Source: Ohtaekwangia sp035628875
GTDB lineage: Bacteria; Bacteroidota; Bacteroidia; Cytophagales; Cyclobacteriaceae
Length of the DNA: 64,000 nt
Direction: 5' to 3'
NCBI GenBank assembly: GCA_035628875.1
Contig: DASPIZ010000091.1
Coordinates: 1-64,000 of the forward strand
Shown: piece by piece, positions 60,429 to 64,000 of the stretch
Layout: each line of letters opens with the position of its first letter
How positions within the stretch are numbered: position 1 is the first letter of the stretch
Translations under genes and position numbers: made by a program
The notes under the pieces: model-generated
Databases searched by the model: none
Told to the model about the DNA's origin: nothing
The model's input: only the letters and a program-made list of their open reading frames with translations

Positions 60429-62066
60429 TTGACTACTTGGAATGACGGCTTTTTACTTCCCATCATAACCGTTTTGTTCGTATGCGTAACGGGGATTCCC
60501 GCTTGCTCTCAAACACATGTATTATCTAAATCATCCGATTCATCCTATGCACAGGTGCGGATACAAATCGTTGATAGTCTGACAAGCCGGCCAACACCGG
60601 TTAGAGTTCGCATAACAAAAAATGATAATCGCGTTGTAAAAATTCTACCGGAAAATGCCATCGCGGTAATGTATGGTCTATGGGATCACGCTGACGGATA
60701 CGGCTTCCAACCCGATAGTGCATTTTATGTAGATGGATTTTTCGAGCTGTTACTTGAACCGGGTCGTTATACAATTACACTTTCAAAAGGAGTGGAGTAC
60801 CTCAACCAGCAACATGCTTTTATTTTGACATCAGGCAGTGCATTGGATACCACGTTCAGGATGGCGCGCTGGATCAACATGCCATTAAAAGGGTGGTATT
60901 CGGCAGACAACCACATCCATATACGCCGCTCACCCAGAGAAGATCAGTTGCTCATGAAGTGGATACAGGCAGAGGATATTCATATTGGCGTATTGCTAAA
61001 AATGGGAGATTTCTGGGCAACCTATTATGCTCAATACGGTTGGGGTGAACAAGGCGTTTATCAGGATGGAAATTACCTGCTTACTTCAGGACAAGAAGAC
61101 CCACGCACACCTGAGTTGGGTCATGCCATCGGTTTTGGTGCTTCGGCGTACGTTCGGGATGCTACATCATATTATTACTATGATAAAGTATTTGACCGAC
61201 TTCATCAGCTGGGTGGTATAACGGGGTACGCACATCAGGCTAAATCTTTTCACGGCTACCGGGGACTGATGCTGGATGGACTCAGGAGAAAAGTAGATGT
61301 GCTGGAGCTACTCCAGTTTTGTATTTCCGAGGACCCTTTACATACGCAACATTATTATCATCTTCTTGATCTGGGCTATGCGGTTACTGCAATTGCTGGA
61401 TCTGATTTTCCCTGGTGTGGCAATGATCATTCAAATGGCCCTCCTGAAAAAAATGCCCGGATCGGAAATGTGCGCTTCTATTCGTTTTTAGAATCACCGC
61501 TGTCGTACTCTTCCTGGAAGAACGCAATAAAAAAAGGACATACATTCGTGACGAGTGGACCGATGTTAAGCTTTACAGTAAATGACAAATTACCTGGCGA
61601 CACCTTGTTTTTGAAAAACGGTTCAGCTATACAAATCAAAGCAACTGCATTCGGACATTCCCGTCAGGTACCCCTTGATCGCCTTGAAGTTTTGGTGCAT
61701 GGTAAAACTGTTACTACTATTTCGGCGAAGGATCCAAAACAAAGTACCGCGCAACTATCAATCGATATGCAATTCGATATTACTGAAGGTTGTTGGATCG
61801 CCGTGAAGTGTTATGCAGGCACCGGACAGGTTGCCCACGCAACACCGGTCTACGTATCTGTAGATGGGAGCGGCTTTCATAACAAAGCAACCATAAATAA
61901 ATATCTTGATCTCGCTGAGCAGCATTTGCGAGAACTTGAGAAAAATCTTAGAAAAAATGATAATAACCCGGAATATCAAAGTTGGCGATATCGGAAAGGA
62001 ATAAAGAAAAGAATCATAGATACGCGCAACGTTATTATGCAATTGCGTCGTAAAAAAGAACAATGA
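60429..62066 (+). CDS. CehA/McbA-like PHP-fold metallohydrolase, exported
   Basis: The 545-aa protein starts with TTG at 60429; no ATG precedes the signal, a hydrophobic stretch ending I-P-A-C-S-Q that could be a lipobox. A beta domain (~35-150) precedes the PHP-type domain. The metal motif S-A-D-N-H-I-H-I (~158-165), G-Y-A-H-Q-A-K (~265) and A-I-A-G-S-D-F-P (~322) fit the CehA/McbA family. Relatives hydrolyse carbamate or phospho-ester bonds; the substrate here is unknown. A Lys/Arg-rich helical tail (~490-545) follows. It lies 124 bp after the 7-TM gene. Confidence 0.8.
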   Translation: MTTWNDGFLLPIITVLFVCVTGIPACSQTHVLSKSSDSSYAQVRIQIVDSLTSRPTPVRVRITKNDNRVVKILPENAIAVMYGLWDHADGYGFQPDSAFYVDGFFELLLEPGRYTITLSKGVEYLNQQHAFILTSGSALDTTFRMARWINMPLKGWYSADNHIHIRRSPREDQLLMKWIQAEDIHIGVLLKMGDFWATYYAQYGWGEQGVYQDGNYLLTSGQEDPRTPELGHAIGFGASAYVRDATSYYYYDKVFDRLHQLGGITGYAHQAKSFHGYRGLMLDGLRRKVDVLELLQFCISEDPLHTQHYYHLLDLGYAVTAIAGSDFPWCGNDHSNGPPEKNARIGNVRFYSFLESPLSYSSWKNAIKKGHTFVTSGPMLSFTVNDKLPGDTLFLKNGSAIQIKATAFGHSRQVPLDRLEVLVHGKTVTTISAKDPKQSTAQLSIDMQFDITEGCWIAVKCYAGTGQVAHATPVYVSVDGSGFHNKATINKYLDLAEQHLRELEKNLRKNDNNPEYQSWRYRKGIKKRIIDTRNVIMQLRRKKEQ

Positions 62067-62159
62067 ACTTTCTGAGCACTCATTGACCGTTGATTGCTTT
62101 ACTTCGTATTAGAATGTGGCATCATGTTTTGTTATTGATCGAGTATCATTCTTTCAGTG

Positions 62160-63224
62160 ATGAAAAAAGTTAAATATTCTATCAAATTATTAAAAGCAAT
62201 CGGGAGAAAATCCAATGATGGGATAATCGTGTATAATTCATCACAACAGAAAGTAGAATACTGCAACAACGCATTTTGCCAGATTATCCAAATTGCGAAA
62301 ACAGATATATTGGGTAACTCATTCGGGACTTTTAGATCATCCATTAAAGATGATGATCACTTTCTGCATAGCCGCTTTGAATTATTAAAAAAAAATGGAA
62401 GCGTAACAAACGTTGAACTACGTGTAAAACCAGATAAATATATTTCGTGCGATGTTTATTCCATTAATGAAGGTAAACTGATTGTTGCACTGGTAAAGGA
62501 TATCACAAACATAAAAATACATAGTGACTATATTACAGAATTTGGAGCGCGAAAGGATGCCATCTTGGATATGGTGGCACATAACTTAAGTGGACCGCTT
62601 AATTTGACGAATACACTGGTAAATCTTATTGATCAGCTGAATGAAACGGAGCATTACCGGAAGGTTGACAACCACACCAGGATAATCCGTGAGAATACTC
62701 AACATTGTATAGAGATCATAAATTCGTTTCTGAAAGAAGAACACCTTGAATCCCAACATGTTTTCGTTAAAACGAATCGTTATGATGCCATTGAAAAAAT
62801 AGGAATCATTATCGCGAGGCTGAGGATATTCGACGAGAAAAAAGACATTAAACTTTTTTCCTCGACGAGAGAACTATTTGTAAGTGGCGACGACGTAAAA
62901 TTTTTTCAGATTATTCACAATATTTTGTCGAATGCAATGAAATTTACAACACCACAAGGCAAGATTATTGTCGAAGTAACCGATAACGGTGACGCCTTTT
63001 CTGTTGTGATCAAAGATAATGGCATTGGGATACCGGAACACCTTCATCCCCACATTTTTAAAAAGAACACCTTAGCAGCCAGGCCAGGGTTACGAGGAGA
63101 AAGATCCATCGGTATGGGGCTTTACATTGTAGCGCGACTTGTGGCATTGATGAAGGGCAAAATTCGCTTTGAAAGTGAGGAAAATAAAGGAACAACATTC
63201 ATCTTAGATTTTCCTAAAAATTGA
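62160..63224 (+). CDS. PAS-domain histidine kinase
   Basis: The 354-aa soluble protein starts at the ATG at 62160 rather than the GTG one codon earlier. A PAS domain (~15-115) has I-V-Y-N-S-S-Q-Q-K-V-E-Y-C-N-N-A-F. The H-box is the variant M-V-A-H-N-L-S-G-P-L (His ~142), where Asn replaces the usual Asp after His. N-box N-I-L-S-N-A-M-K-F, G1 D-N-G-I-G-I and G2 S-I-G-M-G-L-Y-I-V are complete. No receiver or regulator gene is next to it. It follows the metallohydrolase gene by 93 bp. Confidence 0.9.
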   Translation: MKKVKYSIKLLKAIGRKSNDGIIVYNSSQQKVEYCNNAFCQIIQIAKTDILGNSFGTFRSSIKDDDHFLHSRFELLKKNGSVTNVELRVKPDKYISCDVYSINEGKLIVALVKDITNIKIHSDYITEFGARKDAILDMVAHNLSGPLNLTNTLVNLIDQLNETEHYRKVDNHTRIIRENTQHCIEIINSFLKEEHLESQHVFVKTNRYDAIEKIGIIIARLRIFDEKKDIKLFSSTRELFVSGDDVKFFQIIHNILSNAMKFTTPQGKIIVEVTDNGDAFSVVIKDNGIGIPEHLHPHIFKKNTLAARPGLRGERSIGMGLYIVARLVALMKGKIRFESEENKGTTFILDFPKN

Positions 63225-63301
63225 AACATCAGGATGATACATAAAACTAAAATTACACGTTAGACTTACTACAGACAGCCCAACTTTAATCCGTATTGTA
63301 C

Positions 63302-64000
63302 ATGACAAAACTTTTTGAACCCTTAAGTATAAAGTCAGTTTCCTTCAGAAATCGTATCGTGATTTCTCCGATGTGCCAGTATTCCTCCAGAGATGGTTTT
63401 GCCAGTGACTGGCACCTCGTTCATCTTGGTTCTCGCGCTGTAGGTGGTGCGGCCCTTGTTATGCAGGAGGCGACCTCGATTTCTCCGGAAGGGCGCATCT
63501 CACCCGATGACCTTGGCCTTTGGAAAGACGAACACATGCCTAAGCTAAAGTCCATTGCTTCATTTATCCATTCACAGGGTTGTTTGTATGGCATTCAACT
63601 TGCTCATGCCGGGCGAAAAGCAAGTCACCATGCTCCCTGGAAAGGTGGTAAGCTCATACCACTAAAAGAAAGTGGCTGGGAACAGGTTGCTCCATCACCA
63701 ATACCATTTATGGAAAACGAACGTACGCCACACGCACTCACGACAGGAGGTATCCAAAAGGTAATTAATGATTTCAAAAAAGCGGCACAACGTGCTGAAG
63801 AGATCGGGTACGATGTGATTGAGATTCATGCAGCGCACGGTTACCTGGTGCATGAATTCTTATCACCGCTATCGAATCAGCGTACCGATGTATACGGTGG
63901 TTCTTTTGAAAACAGAATTCGGCTGTTGCTGGAAATTATAGCTGGGGTCCAGGAGAAATGGCCGGAGCATAAACCAATTTTTGTTCGCATATCTGCTACA
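63302..64000 (+). CDS. Old-yellow-enzyme family NADH:flavin oxidoreductase (runs off right edge)
   Basis: From the ATG at 63302, 233 codons are open to the window end. L-F-E-P-L-S-I-K-S-V-S-F-R-N-R-I-V-I-S-P-M-C-Q-Y is the FMN-binding start of the YqjM class, with the C-Q-Y cysteine that tunes the flavin. Q-L-A-H-A-G-R-K-A-S (~103), E-I-H-A-A-H-G-Y-L-V-H-E-F-L-S-P (~181) with the substrate-binding H-x-x-H pair, and G-G-S-F-E-N-R (~206) follow. It reduces activated C=C bonds with NAD(P)H. The C-terminal third is outside the window. Confidence 0.93.
   Translation, partial: MTKLFEPLSIKSVSFRNRIVISPMCQYSSRDGFASDWHLVHLGSRAVGGAALVMQEATSISPEGRISPDDLGLWKDEHMPKLKSIASFIHSQGCLYGIQLAHAGRKASHHAPWKGGKLIPLKESGWEQVAPSPIPFMENERTPHALTTGGIQKVINDFKKAAQRAEEIGYDVIEIHAAHGYLVHEFLSPLSNQRTDVYGGSFENRIRLLLEIIAGVQEKWPEHKPIFVRISAT

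Noticed and set aside
1..64000. tRNA, rRNA or riboswitch genes
   Set aside because: I looked for T-arm strings (GGTTCGAATCC-like) with acceptor pairing and for common riboswitch cores on both strands and found none that held up; a covariance search would be decisive.

Overview
The window is chromosomal DNA of a member of the Bacteroidota, most likely a cytophagalean relative of Chryseolinea or Ohtaekwangia; the genus is a guess. Several features support the phylum. There are type IX secretion (T9SS) sorting domains at the ends of secreted proteins (11997-14183, 44275-47895), a PorP/SprF protein, many SPII lipoproteins, a serine-palmitoyltransferase-type enzyme, the small histone-H1-like protein of the phylum, and promoters matching TTG-N18-20-TAnnTTTG. 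I saw no tRNA, rRNA, CRISPR array, prophage or intact transposase.

Layout. 1-3.9 kb: 5' end of proB, a small lipoprotein with a decayed paralogue beside it, a lipocalin-like lipoprotein and an ABC-F ATPase. 4.7-7.3 kb: a GMC flavoprotein with its Tat-exported subunit-3 partner. 7.4-11.4 kb: a repeat-rich stretch with a HipA-like kinase/DUF3037 pair, DUF488, DUF4112 and YceI. 12-15.3 kb: a secreted esterase with PKD repeats and a membrane-anchored metallo-beta-lactamase-fold hydrolase. 15.6-20 kb: small secreted proteins, NTF2-like and GNAT proteins, a wrecked S41 peptidase, an OmpA-like protein and an M15 peptidase. 20.3-37.4 kb is mostly housekeeping: pckA, POT and OPT peptide transporters, groES-groEL, a biotin carboxylase, an SPT-family enzyme, dapA and ligA. 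37.5-44 kb: an M1 peptidase, a PAS histidine kinase, a VAO-type flavoprotein and a GNAT-like protein. 44.3-52.5 kb is a tight four-gene operon: a giant HYR-repeat type-B T9SS substrate, PorP/SprF, a TPR/PD40 protein and a transmembrane histidine kinase. 52.6-64 kb: rpiA, a FUSC membrane protein, a Tat-exported Gfo/Idh/MocA oxidoreductase, a CHASE3 kinase, a lipoprotein, a 7-TM protein, a CehA/McbA-like metallohydrolase, a PAS kinase and the start of an old-yellow-enzyme gene.

How genes work together. The peptide transporters (22.3-25.9 kb) and the exported or surface peptidases (M15, M1) fit a protein-scavenging life style. The 44.3-52.5 kb operon looks like a surface-adhesin module whose assembly could be read by its own kinase. 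Four histidine kinases are present, none with a receiver domain and none next to a response-regulator gene.

Non-coding DNA is the most unusual part. There are four copies of an 87-90 bp palindromic MITE-like element; arm substitutions co-vary and one copy has a perfect 10-bp target duplication. More than a dozen intergenic tracts are built from drifting 7-nt words. There is also a ~110-bp tandem repeat at 56.7-57.1 kb and a partly duplicated mosaic spacer at 8.76-9.33 kb.
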